49,844 nt of DNA from Mycoplasmopsis felifaucium ATCC 43428. GTDB lineage: Bacteria; Bacillota_I; Bacilli_A; Mycoplasmatales; Metamycoplasmataceae. Position 1 is the stretch's first letter. Each line of letters begins with the position of its first letter. The stretch is from positions 1 to 49,844 of the forward strand of contig NZ_JHXS01000006.1 of NCBI RefSeq assembly GCF_000687775.1, in the 5' to 3' direction. Positions 18,433 through 30,782 of the stretch are shown here, piece after piece. The notes beneath the pieces were generated by a model, which searched no databases, was not told where the DNA came from, and saw nothing but the letters and a program-made list of their open reading frames with translations. The position numbers and the translations under genes are program-made.

Positions 18433-19182
18433 TTAATCAAATAAGCTAACTAAAACTGTTTCATGTTTTTCAGGTTCTTTCATTTTAAAAGAAACCTTAC
18501 AAACCTCATTAATAATATTTTTATCATTTTCAATAGAATTGAAAAATGTATTTCTAAATTCCTCAACTTTTGTTCTAACTCCGCGAGGAAAAACAGTATT
18601 AAATTTTTGAGACATAATATCCATTAAAGTAAGATAATAATCTCTAGCAAGTATACTTGCTGCCGCAACACTGATGTGTAATTTTTCAGCTTTATGCGCT
18701 AATAACACATCAGCATTAAACGGTTCTAATTTAGCTCAATTATTTTCAACTATAAATTTATTATAATACTGTTTTATAGTGTTATAAGTAGAATACTGGT
18801 CTATAAAAATATAATCAATAGTTTTGTTATTTTTTATTTTAGCAAACAGATTATTAAACGCGTTAAGATGCGTAAACATTTTTAACTCATTGACATTATA
18901 ATTTTTATTTAATTTATTAAATCCACTTGGACTTAATTGATGACAAGAATATGAAATTAGATTACTTTTTTTCAATTTGGTAGCTAAGAGTTTTATTTGT
19001 TCATCTTTTAATAATTTGCTATCTTTTACACCCAATTCAATTATTTTACTGATATTTTCGTTTTTTACAAAGACAGCAGCACTACACATCGGGCCAAAAT
19101 AATCGCTGACTCCTGCTTCATCAATACCTATTATATTTTTATCTAATAAGTCAATTGAATTTTCATATTCTATAAATTTCAT
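18433..19182 (-). CDS. rnhC: RNase HIII-like ribonuclease H
   Basis: RNases HII/HIII cut the RNA strand of RNA-DNA hybrids. The 249-residue protein has IGIDEAGVSDYFGPM near residue 20; DYFGP is typical of RNase HIII, while HII proteins have GRG. Other catalytic acidic residues are in IELGVKDSKLL, IDYIFIDQY and AAASILARDYYL. RNase HIII normally has an N-terminal TBP-like substrate-binding domain of about 80 residues; here the catalytic core starts about 18 residues in, so that domain is missing. One TGA (Trp) lies at 18733-18735. It starts 2 bases after the HAD stop. A separate RNase HII is at 34273-34911. Confidence 0.8.
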
Positions 19183-19184
19183 AA

Positions 19185-20111
19185 TTACTCTTCGTCGTCA
19201 CCTTTATATCTGCTCATTTTTTCGGCAGCTGCTTTTGATTTAGCAATTTCTTTTTCAGGGTTATCAAGGAATTTGTTGATGTAATCACCCACAGCACCTT
19301 GTTGATTTGTTTTCTTAAGTTTAATTGTTGCATGTTTTTTAACTGCATCTGATGCATTTCCGACAGCTACAGAAACACAAGCTACCTTAAACATTGGAAC
19401 GTCGTTAAAACCATCACCAAAAGCTACTGTGTGGTCTAAATCAATTCCATAGTATCTTGTTAATAATGATAATGCTCTACCTTTATTAACTGTTACATTG
19501 GTAATATCAAATACTGGTATTAAACCTTCACCTTTTGATCAGTATGAGAATTCACCTAAGTCTCCATATCTTGCTCTTAAGTATCTTCTTAGTTTTTCTA
19601 CATCAGTTGTAGGTTTAACATCAAAAATAATTCCTGTAGGTCTAAGAGGAACTTTATTGAAGTTTAAACCAACGACAAATTTGCTAGCTGTATTAAACCC
19701 AAAAACACCCTCTAAATCGGCATCTCTGTGTTGTAATTGAACTCAACCTGGTCCTTCAATTGCGATATTTGAAATTTCTTTTTCAACAACTGGGTCGCCT
19801 AAAACATATAACATTTCATTAAGGTTTAAGTATTTGATATATGGGATGAAGTTTTCATCTTTTGGGTGGTGAATTTGTGCACCATTATAGTTTGATACAA
19901 CTGTATCTAAACCTAATGATTCATAAATAGGTTTAGTACTTCTTCAAGGACGTCCTGTAATCGCACAAACAATGTGTCCTTCTTTTTGAGCTCTTTTTAT
20001 AGCGTTAACTGTAAGGTCGTGAACTGTACCATCTTTACTTGATGCAAGCATTGTACCGTCTAGGTCAATTGCGAATAAAAATTTTGGTTTTTCTTGATTA
20101 ATTTCTGACAT
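19185..20111 (-). CDS. Cof-type HAD-superfamily phosphatase
   Basis: A 308-residue Cof/YidA-type haloacid dehalogenase hydrolase that probably removes phosphate from sugar phosphates or nucleotides. Motif I is FLFAIDLDGTML (residues about 11-22, nucleophile Asp first), motif II is AITGRPWRS, and motif III-IV are NKGRALSLL and VAFGDGFNDVPMF near residue 240. The cap domain is type C2. It ends in a charged tail. The ATG at 20111 follows AAGGAA, and TATAAT lies just upstream. It probably shares a transcript with the RNase HIII-like gene, 2 bases away. Confidence 0.9.
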
Positions 20112-20151
20112 TTTTTTCCTTTTATTATTATAAAAATAAGTTATTTGACTA

Positions 20152-20670
20152 TTATTGAATAGTTTTAAATTTCACTAAAATTTTACCATTTAATTCATTA
20201 TTTGTTTCAATAATACAGTATGAAGGATCAGAGTTAAGAAGCTGATTTCTAGAAATAAAAGGCAAACCAGCAGAACCTGGATTTATGATATATTTAATTG
20301 GTTCATTTTGATTGTTTTTAACTACTGTTAATAATTTAAAATGCGAATGTCCGTAAAGAATTACATCTGCATTAATATTTTCGCATTGTTTCTGTATTTC
20401 ACTGCTATCCATTAATGTGTTGTATGACCCAAGCAAATGCCCGTGACACATATAAATTTTTAAATTGTTAACTTTGAAAAATTTTTCAATTGGCAGAAGA
20501 CTCATAAAATCGTTATTTCCTCTAACTGCATAATCAAAGTTTGATTCAACCCAATCGTCACTTAGTTCTGTGTCTCCTAACGACAAAGCTAAATCATATT
20601 GTTCAATTTTTAAAATTTTTTCTGCAAGTGTTATATTTCTATGAATATCACTTAACACTAATATCTTCAT
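20152..20670 (-). CDS. YfcE/MJ0936-family metallophosphoesterase
   Basis: A 172-residue calcineurin-like phosphodiesterase. Metal-binding motifs are complete: LVLSDIHRN (DxH), LALSLGDTE (GD), VRGNNDF (GNND), MCHGH and YGHSH. Small proteins of this kind hydrolyse phosphodiesters, and the cellular substrate is unknown. The ATG is 6 bases from TATAAT (20677-20682, minus strand) with no Shine-Dalgarno, so it is probably leaderless. It lies upstream of the HAD gene with about 40 bases between. Confidence 0.88.
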   Translation of the reverse strand: MKILVLSDIHRNITLAEKILKIEQYDLALSLGDTELSDDWVESNFDYAVRGNNDFMSLLPIEKFFKVNNLKIYMCHGHLLGSYNTLMDSSEIQKQCENINADVILYGHSHFKLLTVVKNNQNEPIKYIINPGSAGLPFISRNQLLNSDPSYCIIETNNELNGKILVKFKTIQ

Positions 20671-20789
20671 GCCATTATTATATTTATAATAATAATTTAA
20701 TATTTATATTAATTGTTAATATGCAAAAAATATGGAAATTTTATCCACTTTTATTATTTTGGACTAAAATGACTATAAAACAGCTTTAA

Positions 20790-20812
20790 AATAATGTGCA
20801 AAGCACATTATT
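20790..20812. terminator. Hairpin at the end of parC
   Basis: A 10-bp stem AATAATGTGC (20790-20799) and GCACATTATT (20803-20812) with an AAA loop overlaps the parC stop. T residues follow on both sides, so it probably ends parE-parC transcripts. Confidence 0.75.
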
Positions 20813-23393
20813 TTTTCTTCATAATATCTTTGAATTTATCTAAAATTGCATCAACATCCATATCCAAAATGTTTATTTCTTTTTCTGCATTTTTAAATGT
20901 TATTTCTTCTTTTTCTGTGGCAACAGAATAAGAAATTTTAGGTGTTAAAATATTGTTTGCAATTTGATTAGTTTTAATGCTTAATTGACTGATATTATCT
21001 ATTTTAATCTTTGAAAAACCTTCATTTATAGTGGTTATAGGATAATTTGAAATTTTTTCTATAAGTAATTCGTTTTGATCGTTTTGTATGAATAATTCTG
21101 AATGAGAATCTGCAACTTCACAATCAGTAACAATAATTGGTTTAGTTTTCAATTGTGGGAATATTGGCTTGCCTAAATTCTTTTTAGAAACAGGAGGAAT
21201 GCTTGAAACATTTATCCTTTTTATTAGGTTTCTGTTTGCTAAAAGTACTATAGATTCGCCTTTTTCAACTAAAACGAATGCTACAATTTCGTCAATCGGA
21301 GGAAGATAGCAAGATTTTGTTCCATTCGATTTTGTGCCATAAATTTGAATATCATTTTCAGTATATAAAGAAGCCATACCTCTTTTAGTTATTAATAATG
21401 CATCTTTATATCCGTTCGAGAGTTTAACTCCAACAAGTTCATCACCTTCACGAAGTTTTATGGCTGTAAATGTTTTATTCATTCTTGAAACTTCAAAATC
21501 CTTTAATAAAACTCTTTTGCCTTGCCCTTGTTTACTTATTAAACAAACGTAATTAATAATATTAAAATCTGCAACATCTATCACTCCAACTATTTCTTCG
21601 CCAGAAACTAATTCAACAAAATCACTTAAATGGTTTCCAAAATCTTTTCACTTAGTTTCAGCAATTTTATAAACAGGTACAGCAGCATAATTACCTAAAT
21701 TTGTAAACATTAAAAGAGTATTTAAAGTATTAGTCTTACCGTAATATAAAATTTTGTCTTGTTCTTTCAAACCGAAAGTTAAAAAGTCATTTGAATCAGC
21801 GACTCTCAAACTTAAACGTTTTAAATAACCGTTTTTAGTGGCACAAATATATACTTCTTCATCTTTAATTAAGTCTATTTCGTTAACTGATGCCTTATAA
21901 ACTTCATCAATGATTTCTGTTTTTCTTTCACAGCCGAATTTTTTCTTAACTTCCTGTAAAACAGCGATTAAATACAAATTAAACTCATTTTCATCATTTA
22001 ATAAAAGTGAACATTTTTTTATTAGTTCTTCAAGTTCTGTTTTTTCGAGTAAGAATGCTTGCTTATCGGTTTTACTTAATTTATAAAGTCTTAACTCAGC
22101 GATCGCAGTAGCTTGATTTAATGTGAATTGGAAAGTTTTAATTAAGTTTTCAATTACACCTTGTTTTGAATTCTCACTATTTCTAATTACTGCGATAACT
22201 TCATCTGTGATTTCAGCTACTTTTAAGAAGCCTTCAACTATTTCTAATCTTGCTTTATATTTTATTAAATCATAATTTAAGGTAGCTTTTTTAACATCTT
22301 TTACATGAATCAAGTAAGCATCTAGTAGTTGAGATAAGTTAAGGAGCTTTGGAGAATTATTTTGAATTACTACATTGTTATAGTTGTAATAAACTTGCAT
22401 TTGTGTTTTAGATAATAAATAATTAACAATTACTTCTTCATTGGCATCTTTAGAAAGTGTAATTAAAATACTAATTCCATTTCTGTCTGATTGGTCTTTA
22501 ATTTCTAATAACCCATTGACTTCTTCAGTTGAAATAATTACATCAATATCGTGTACAAGTTTGCTTTTAACTACACCGTATGGTATTTCAGTAATTTCAA
22601 TGAATTTATTTTTACTATCTGCGTATGTTTTATATTTTGAAACGAGGGTTATTTTTCCTTTTCCTCTTTCAAATGCTTCTTGAATGCCTTGCGTTCCGTA
22701 AATTACACCACCAGTAGGAAAATCAGGACCTTTAACAATTTTATAAAGTTTATTTAGCTGAATATCAGGATGTTTAATTTTTGCAATTGCTGCATCTAAA
22801 ATTTCATTTAAGTTATGTGGAGGCATATCAGTAGCAAATCCACTCGCGATACCAACGGCCCCATTAACAAGCAAGTTTGGAATAATTGAAGGTAATACTA
22901 CGGGCTCTTTTTCAGAATCGTCAAAGTTTGGTGCAAATTTAACAGTATTTTTCTTTATGTCTCCAATAACGTGTTCAGCAATTTCAGATAACCTTACTTC
23001 AGTATAACGCATAGCGGCGGCCGGGTCGTCGTCAATCGAACCGACATTACCGTGCATTTCTAGTAAAGTATGCCCCATTTTTCAATCTTGAGCCATTCTA
23101 ACCATCGCTTCATAAATTGATGAATCTCCGTGCGGGTGATATTTACCGATAACATCACCTACAACACGGGCTGATTTTTTAAATGGTTTATTATATTGTA
23201 AACCTAAATCAAACATTGAATAAAGAATTCTTCTTTGAACAGGTTTTAGACCGTCTCTTACATCAGGTAATGCACGTTGTTGAATTATATATTTTGAATA
23301 TCTGCTAAACCTATCAGACATTATGTTGTCTAGATTTTCTTGAATTATTTTAGATAACAATGAATCTAATTTATTTTGTTTTTTCTTATCCAT
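20808..23393 (-). CDS. parC: DNA topoisomerase IV subunit A
   Basis: ParC carries the DNA-cleaving tyrosine of topoisomerase IV, which separates replicated chromosomes. The 861-residue protein has [38 protein letters not shown] (quinolone-resistance region with the Ser and Glu of sensitive enzymes), [13 protein letters not shown] with the active-site Tyr, and [10 protein letters not shown]. The C-terminal part is a beta-propeller DNA-wrapping domain. I call ParC, not GyrA, because it pairs with ParE-like neighbour sequence and lacks an obvious GyrA box. TGA codons around 21645 and 23079 are Trp. It begins 12 bases after parE. Confidence 0.9.
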
Positions 23394-23405
23394 AATGCCC
23401 TTTCG

Positions 23406-25343
<1,938 letters not shown>

Positions 25344-25494
25344 TTAATTGAATAACAGTTAAATATAACGCCTGAATTTCATTTATCTTTGTATTTATTT
25401 TTATTCAAATACCTCTGCAAAACAGTCGCTTTTAACATTTATATCAGTTTTTATATTTAATTAATTATTGATATAATTAAATTAAGGTATTAAA

Positions 25495-25737
25495 ATGAAA
25501 AAACAATTATTATCAAAATTTCTTATTGGTTCAGGCTTTATAGTTGCTCCGTTATTTTCTTTAACTGTGGTAAGTTGTACAAAGGAAACGCCCAAAACGG
25601 AAATAAAAGAAAACAAAAGCGAAAGTTCTAAACCTGCTATTTCTGTAGATAAAGAAACCAAGGATATCGTTTGAAATTGGAGCCAAAAAACTGGTTGTGG
25701 TTGTGGTAATCGACACAATACAAGCGATGATTTATAA
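25495..25737 (+). CDS. Small Cys-rich lipoprotein
   Basis: An 80-residue lipoprotein that I cannot assign. The signal peptide MKKQLLSKFLIGSGF... ends in the lipobox VVSC, so the mature protein would start at Cys28. The mature part is only about 50 residues: a Lys/Glu/Ser-rich linker, then a WNWS motif (the first Trp is TGA) and a C-terminal GCGCGNRHN segment with two Cys and a His. That could bind a metal or form a disulphide. The ATG at 25495 follows AAGGTATT, with ATATAATTAA upstream. It faces away from parE and has its own terminator. A truncated paralogue of larger lipoproteins is possible. Confidence 0.75.
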
Positions 25738-25757
25738 ACAGCTTTGAGCTGTTTTTT
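25737..25757 (+). terminator. Terminator of the small lipoprotein
   Basis: AACAGCT (25737-25743) pairs with AGCTGTT (25747-25753), then a T run. Confidence 0.8.
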
Positions 25758-25765
25758 ATATCAAA

Positions 25766-25789
25766 AAATAACTAGAAATCTAGTTATTT
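25766..25789 (-). terminator. Terminator of the CvpA-like gene
   Basis: A 10-bp stem AAATAACTAG/CTAGTTATTT with an AAAT loop overlaps the stop of the minus-strand gene. On that strand it is followed by TTTGATA. Confidence 0.75.
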
Positions 25790-27030
25790 CCAATGTTTGA
25801 GCTTTTTGTCATTATTAAATTAATAATAAAGTTGATCTTATTAATAGTTTCAGTTTTTTCAGTGCCATTAAGTAATTTACCATTTTCAACGTAAGAACTT
25901 ACTGAATCTGTTGTAAATTTAATTAAATCATTAATAATTTTGTTAAGGTATTCTTTTGCGTTAAAGTCTAATTTATAGTCTTTATCAATAATAACGCCAA
26001 TTTTTTCTGCATTATTAATTAATTCGTTTGGTATATCTCTTATTATTTTTATGAAACCATTTACAAACTCTTTCATTAATCCTGTTGCTACTTTAAAGAT
26101 AGTGTTTAAGATGCTAAACGATTCATTTGTAACAGTATACATTTTTAAAATATCATTAATTAATTGAGCTGCTTTAACTAATTTTTCTTTTGCACTTAAT
26201 TGTTCTTCTGTGTTTAATGAAGTACTATTTGACAATGAAAAATGGAATATTAAATCTTTAGTTCCAGTTATTCCCGCGGCTTCTTCAACATTAATATTAC
26301 CATTTGAATCATATATTGCATTACCTGTATTTTTATTGATAATAATGTAATTATTTGGATTTATAAATTGTTCAAAGTATAGCTTTAACGTGTTAGCTAA
26401 TTCCATAGTATTTTTTGTGTCAAAAACATAATTATTAACGATTTCTGCTGTTGCTATCAAACCGGGTGTATACGACGAAACAGCTCTTGCTTTATTAAAT
26501 GATAATGCAGATATAATTTGATTGTTGGTGTTATTCGTTGATTTATTGTAAGAAATGATTCCGGCAGCATTAGCCACAAAAACAGAACAAGGAATAACGC
26601 CTGCAGTAGCGATAATCGCCCCCAAACTTCTTCAAGCAACAGTTGTCTTTCCATCTTTCTTAAGTTGTTCCATTGGCTTCTTAATTTTTTTTCTAAGTAT
26701 TAAAATTAATATTCCACCAATTATGCAAAATGGAATTTGGAATGCTAAAACAGCTAGGCCATAAATAAATGGCATAAGTTCTTTTGAGTCTCTAGTTATA
26801 GCTTCTTTATAATTAAAGTTAGCATTGTCCATAATAGCTTTTATTAATGGCGGCGATGCTAAAACACCAATTAATCAGCCAGATATGCCAAAAATAGCAG
26901 TAATCACACCTCCATAAATTCCTCTTCTAGCACCACTAATAATTGCTGAAATAATTACAATTAAAGCGAGTGAGATAGGAATAGCAATTGATCATCCTGA
27001 AAATGCTACTTCTTTCCAAGTATTTACCAT
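25780..27030 (-). CDS. CvpA-like membrane protein with large extracytoplasmic part
   Basis: A 416-residue protein. The N-terminal 110 residues hold three membrane segments, and the part with SGARRGIYGGVITAIFGISG then WLIGVLASPPL resembles the CvpA family (colicin V production, a four-helix membrane protein), in which a GxRRG motif follows the first helix. A further hydrophobic segment (about residues 140-160) leads to a long Asn/Lys/Ile-rich domain of about 250 residues, probably outside the membrane, with no motif I recognise. TGA codons are Trp. The start at 27030 lies 1 base after the def stop on the same strand, so it is probably cotranscribed with def. Confidence 0.65.
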
Positions 27031-27031
27031 T

Positions 27032-27583
27032 TTAAACCTTTCTAGCTTTCTTCTCTTTTCAAGGATTCAATTTATCTATATGATCAATAAAAAGTTTGCC
27101 GTTTAAGTGATCCATTTCGTGTTGTGCAACAATGGCAGGATAACCTGTAAGATCATATCTTTTTCATTTTCTTTCAAAGTATGAATATGCATCAAAAACA
27201 ATTCTGTTTTTTCTGTAGACATAACCTTCTTGGCCTTTTATATTATCACCAACACTTAAAAATCCTTCGCCCTCATTTATAGCTACTAAAGCCTCACTAG
27301 TTGCAATAACTTTTGGATTAATAAAAACATCTCTAATATGTTGATTTACAGGGCCAACATCAGAATTAATATAAAACATATTTTTTAAGATACCATATTG
27401 CACAGCAGCAACACCTACGCCAGGTCTAAATTTTGTATTTGGTTTTTGACTATCATCAATGTGATAAATCATTTTTTCTGCTAAATCAATATCTTCTTCT
27501 GTTAATGGAATTGGAATATCTTTAGATTTTTTTCTTAGAACTTTTTCGGGGAGCATAGTTAATTTAACATCATAAGTCTTCAT
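27032..27583 (-). CDS. def: Peptide deformylase-like protein lacking its metal-ligand Cys
   Basis: Deformylase removes the formyl group from new proteins with a metal held by one Cys and two His. The 183-residue protein has motif 1 as [10 protein letters not shown] and motif 3 as [10 protein letters not shown] (both His and Glu present). Motif 2, normally EGCLS with the Cys ligand, reads GEGFLSVGD, i.e. Phe in place of Cys (codon TTT at about 27265-27270). The rest of the sequence looks like a type II deformylase. Either the enzyme is inactive, a second deformylase exists elsewhere, or a base is misread (TGT to TTT). It has a TATAAT box 7 bases before ATG and lies divergently from rsmD. Confidence 0.85.
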
Positions 27584-27590
27584 AATATTA

Positions 27591-27596
27591 ATTATA
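27591..27596 (-). promoter_or_regulatory. -10 box for a leaderless def transcript
   Basis: TATAAT on the minus strand lies 7 bases before the def ATG; the interval cannot hold a ribosome site. Confidence 0.6.
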
Positions 27597-27635
27597 ATTT
27601 AATTAGTGATTTTGCAAAACTTAGAGGAGAGGGCA

Positions 27636-28184
27636 ATGATTAGAATTATTTCTGGTAAGTACAGACATCGTCAAATCGAGCAACCCGATACAAAAAATAC
27701 TCGTCCAACAATGGATAGAGTAAGGGAAGCAATCTTTTCAAGTATCAGGTTTGAAATAAGTGAAAAAATAGTATTAGATTTATTTGCAGGAAGTGGATCA
27801 ATAGGTATAGAAGCTTTAAGCAATGGAGCTATGAAAGCCGTTCTAGTTGATAATGATAAAAATGCGATTAAAACTATAAAACAGAATATTTCATCATTAG
27901 GTATAAATAATGCAGAAGTGTTTGCGTGCAATTCACTTGATTTCTTGCAAAAATTTACAGGCCGCGAATTTGATTTTATTTTTTTAGATCCTCCGTATGC
28001 AGAATATGATTTGTTAAATCAATGTCTTGAGTTAATTAAACAAAATAAATTTCTAAGTAAATTTGGCCAAATAATTATTGAAACAGATGATTTAGATAAA
28101 ATTATCGTGCCATCTGGACTCGTGGTTGTCAAACAAAAGCAATATGGGCAAGTTTATATACTCTATATAAATAATATTATTTAA
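27636..28184 (+). CDS. rsmD: 16S rRNA (guanine966-N2)-methyltransferase
   Basis: RsmD methylates G966 of 16S rRNA with SAM. The 182-residue protein has the family start MIRIISGKYRHRQI, RPTMDRVREAIFSS, the SAM-binding VLDLFAGSGSIGIEALS near residue 45, and the catalytic DPPYAEYD near 130. The ATG at 27636 is chosen because it matches the family start and follows GAGGAGAGGG. An in-frame start at 27606 would add ten odd residues. A strong terminator follows. Confidence 0.95.
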   Translation: MIRIISGKYRHRQIEQPDTKNTRPTMDRVREAIFSSIRFEISEKIVLDLFAGSGSIGIEALSNGAMKAVLVDNDKNAIKTIKQNISSLGINNAEVFACNSLDFLQKFTGREFDFIFLDPPYAEYDLLNQCLELIKQNKFLSKFGQIIIETDDLDKIIVPSGLVVVKQKQYGQVYILYINNII

Positions 28185-28216
28185 ATAGTCAGCAATTTAA
28201 AGTGCTGACTATTTAT
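28183..28216. terminator. Bidirectional terminator after rsmD
   Basis: A 12-bp stem AAATAGTCAGCA (28183-28194) with TGCTGACTATTT (28203-28214). It serves rsmD and the convergent minus-strand gene. Confidence 0.85.
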
Positions 28217-29211
28217 TATTGATTAATTAACGCTCTAGTGTGTTGCATTATTAACGAAACTAATAAAGCGTGGTTAAATAAAATTCCCACAACATCTGGA
28301 GCATTTTCAACATCAAACAATTTTGTTGAAGTTTTAATTCAAATATGTAACTTCTTATTTTCTCATACATAGTTAAAACCAAAGTTTTTAGAACCTAAAT
28401 TGTATTCATCATAGAAAGTTTGTAGCTTTTGAATACTTTCGTCTTTAAAAATATTACTAGTTGAAAAAAGTTGCATGTCTTCATTTACTAATTTATATTC
28501 TTTGTTTTCATTTTTAATAATACTTGACAATAAATCACCTTGATAAAATCCATAAAAACTTTCTTCAATGTTATTAGCAATTTCACCTTTAAAAATTAAG
28601 ACGTGTTCAGATTTATTGGTGTTATTTTTTTGAACATTTGCATACTTGATAATCCACTTATCGTTAGTATCATTATCTTTAAGAACGTATGCTTTATCCA
28701 ATGTGATTTTAATATTATCGGCTTCATTTGGAAAAAGATTTTTTACGTATTCATCTGTTTTATAAATTGATTCGTTCATTGAATTATTTGTTTCTTCAGG
28801 GTCATTTAATAAAGTAATTCCATAATTATTAAATATAGTTGGTAGTACTTTATGAGCATTAATCATTTTGTAAGCTGCTTGTTTTACTAATAATTTTTGA
28901 CCAAAATATAAAGACAGTATATATGATCCCGTTAATAAAACAAATATTATTAATCCAAAGAAAGTTCAGCTAGTATATTTAAGAGCATTTTCACTAATAG
29001 AAGTATTTTTAACAGAGTTAACTGAAATTAAAACAATTAAAAATGCAGGAACTAATGCGAATAGTATCATTCAAATAAGTTTGAATATAAAGGCTTTTTT
29101 AGCTGCTGTATTTTGTTTTTCTTTCATTAATTTATCAAAAAATTCTTTTGATTGAATATCTAGTTCTTTGCGAACAGCATCATAATTAGCCATTGAAATA
29201 TTTGCTTTCAT
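28216..29211 (-). CDS. DUF3137-like membrane protein
   Basis: A 331-residue protein with two membrane segments (about residues 45-65 and 80-102) and a soluble C-terminal part. The soluble part resembles DUF3137: an ITLDKAYVLKD strand, HVLIFKGEIA, and the FGFNYVWENKKLHIWI segment followed by TKLFDVE near the end. DUF3137 proteins often occur beside LemA, and lemA is present 3 kb away on the same strand. The function of the family is unknown. The ATG at 29211 follows AAGGAGG. The similarity is recognised by pattern only. Confidence 0.6.
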
Positions 29212-29321
29212 ATGCCTCCTTAGTTTTATATATAAATTTTACCATTATGCAGCATTTAAAATTTCATTATTTAAAAAGTGTAAGCTTTAGAATTTACTGA
29301 AAGAGCATTTTTATAGGTATT

Positions 29322-29339
29322 AAAAAACAGGTTTCCCTG
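29322..29339 (-). terminator. Terminator of tRNA-Ser
   Basis: On the minus strand CAGG gaaa CCTG is followed by TTTTTTA, about 20 bases after the tRNA. Confidence 0.7.
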
Positions 29340-29360
29340 CCGGTCTCAAAATTTGAGATA

Positions 29361-29451
29361 TGGCCGATGGTGAGGGATTTGAACCCTCGAATGACTATGT
29401 GCCATTACTTGTTTTCGAGACAAGCCTTTTCAACCGCTCAAGCAACCATCG
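29361..29451 (-). tRNA. trnS: tRNA-Ser(CGA)
   Basis: A 91-base tRNA with encoded CCA. The acceptor stem CGATGGT/ACCATCG, an anticodon stem CTTGT/ACAAG with loop CTCGAAA (anticodon CGA, reads TCG), a long variable arm and the GGTTCAAATCC T-loop are all visible on the minus strand. Confidence 0.95.
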
Positions 29452-29526
29452 TAATATATATTTTAAATAATATACATATATATTATAATTAAGTTTAATA
29501 ATAAATATCAATATTATAGGAGCAAC

Positions 29527-30126
29527 ATGAATATTAATTTTAAACCAGTAGTATTAAAAGCTGATCCAATTACTACTTCAACTTCAAATCCAGCAGGTGG
29601 TATGACAATGTGAATTATTTTAGGGGTTTTAATTGTCGTTATCCTTGGTATTTTTATCTTTACTGCTGTTAAAGATAGTTTAAGAAAGAAAAAGAAAAAG
29701 AAACAAGACGCTGAATTTGCCAAGAAAACAAATGAACAAATGCAAATTATGAATATTAGACTTAAAACATTAATGGAAATTAATGAAGCTTATTTAGAAA
29801 AATTTGAGCCTTCAATTGGTGACTTTAAAATGAGAGAAATTGTTAAAGTAGCTAATGATTACTTAGATAATATCCAAAGAGATCCTGATTTTAGAGAGTT
29901 TATAGTTAACTCTAACAATACCAAGGATTTCTTGCGTGCTTTTGTTAAACTAAGTCATACGCGTTGCAATAACTGAAATAAGCAATGTCAAGATGTAAAA
30001 GAATTCTTTGATAAATATGTTTCTGAATTAGATCCTGATTTAGTTTCTGAAGTTTCTGAAAAAGCATCTATAGAAATCAAAAACTACTATGAAAAAGGAT
30101 TATTTGCTAATGAATCTTCCAAATAA
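29527..30126 (+). CDS. Single-pass membrane protein of unknown function
   Basis: A 199-residue protein that I do not recognise. A short extracellular N-terminus with a Thr/Ser/Pro stretch leads to one membrane segment (about residues 28-48, MWIILGVLIVVILGIFIF) and then a run of six Lys. The rest is cytoplasmic and helical, with two Cys (about residues 147-155) and an acidic end. TGA codons at 29611-29613 and 29974-29976 are Trp. The ATG at 29527 follows ATAGGAG. The last 17 bases overlap pgsA, so the two are translationally coupled. Confidence 0.75.
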
Positions 30127-30742
30127 ATTAACTTTAACTCGTATTATTTTATTGTTTCCATTAGTTATCCTATTTTGAGTTTTCGGTTTTCTAATGAAGC
30201 AAAACTCACATAATTATTATGTATCAGGCAGAATTCTATTAAGTTTAATGCTCTTAATTTTTATTGGAGCAATGATTACCGACTTTTTTGATGGTTATAT
30301 TGCTAGAAAGAGAAATTTAGTTACCTCTTTTGGAAAACTATGAGATCCACTTGCTGATAAATTAATAGTTTCATCTACATTAATTGCTTTTGCTGCTTTT
30401 GGCTTTGTGCCAGTTTGAATTGTTATAATCTTTGTAGCAAGAGATATCGTTGTTGATGGTTTCAGAATTGTTATGGTTAAAAATAATGTTGAAGTTGCAG
30501 CCTCAAAATGAGGTAAATTAAAAACATTAACACAAACTATTGCTATTGGATTCTTATTTGTCCTTTCATTAATTTTTCCATTTTGATCTATTGAATGATA
30601 TTCTGCAAAAATGATAGATTTTGTAATATTCCAAGTTTGTTTATATGTAATTAATATTCCAACTATCGTTGCTCTTGTCTTTAGTATTATTTCTGGAAGC
30701 TTATATTACAAAAGTATTAGAAAATATATTCGTGTTAAATAA
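30110..30742 (+). CDS. pgsA: CDP-diacylglycerol-glycerol-3-phosphate 3-phosphatidyltransferase
   Basis: PgsA makes phosphatidylglycerol phosphate, the committed step to phosphatidylglycerol and cardiolipin. The 210-residue membrane protein begins NLPNKLTLTRI and has the CDP-alcohol phosphotransferase signature DGYIARKRNLVTSFGKLWDP then LAD, with all acidic residues in place, plus about six hydrophobic segments. The ATG at 30110 overlaps the preceding gene. In the substrate chain it supplies PG, which a lysyl-PG-type flippase domain (15426-18395) might handle; this is speculation. Confidence 0.95.
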
Positions 30743-30757
30743 TTATTTAAAAAAATG

Positions 30758-30780
30758 AAGCGGTAATATACCGCTTTTTA
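30758..30780. terminator. Bidirectional terminator between pgsA and the small peptide gene
   Basis: AAGCGGTA (30758-30765) pairs with TACCGCTT (30769-30776), then TTTTA. On the minus strand the hairpin is followed by CATTTTTTT. Confidence 0.8.
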
Positions 30781-30782
30781 TA

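Noticed and set aside
29344-29358. Palindrome TCTCAAATTTTGAGA after tRNA-Ser
   Set aside because: No T run follows; the real terminator is the CAGG/CCTG hairpin further on. It may be chance or a processing site.
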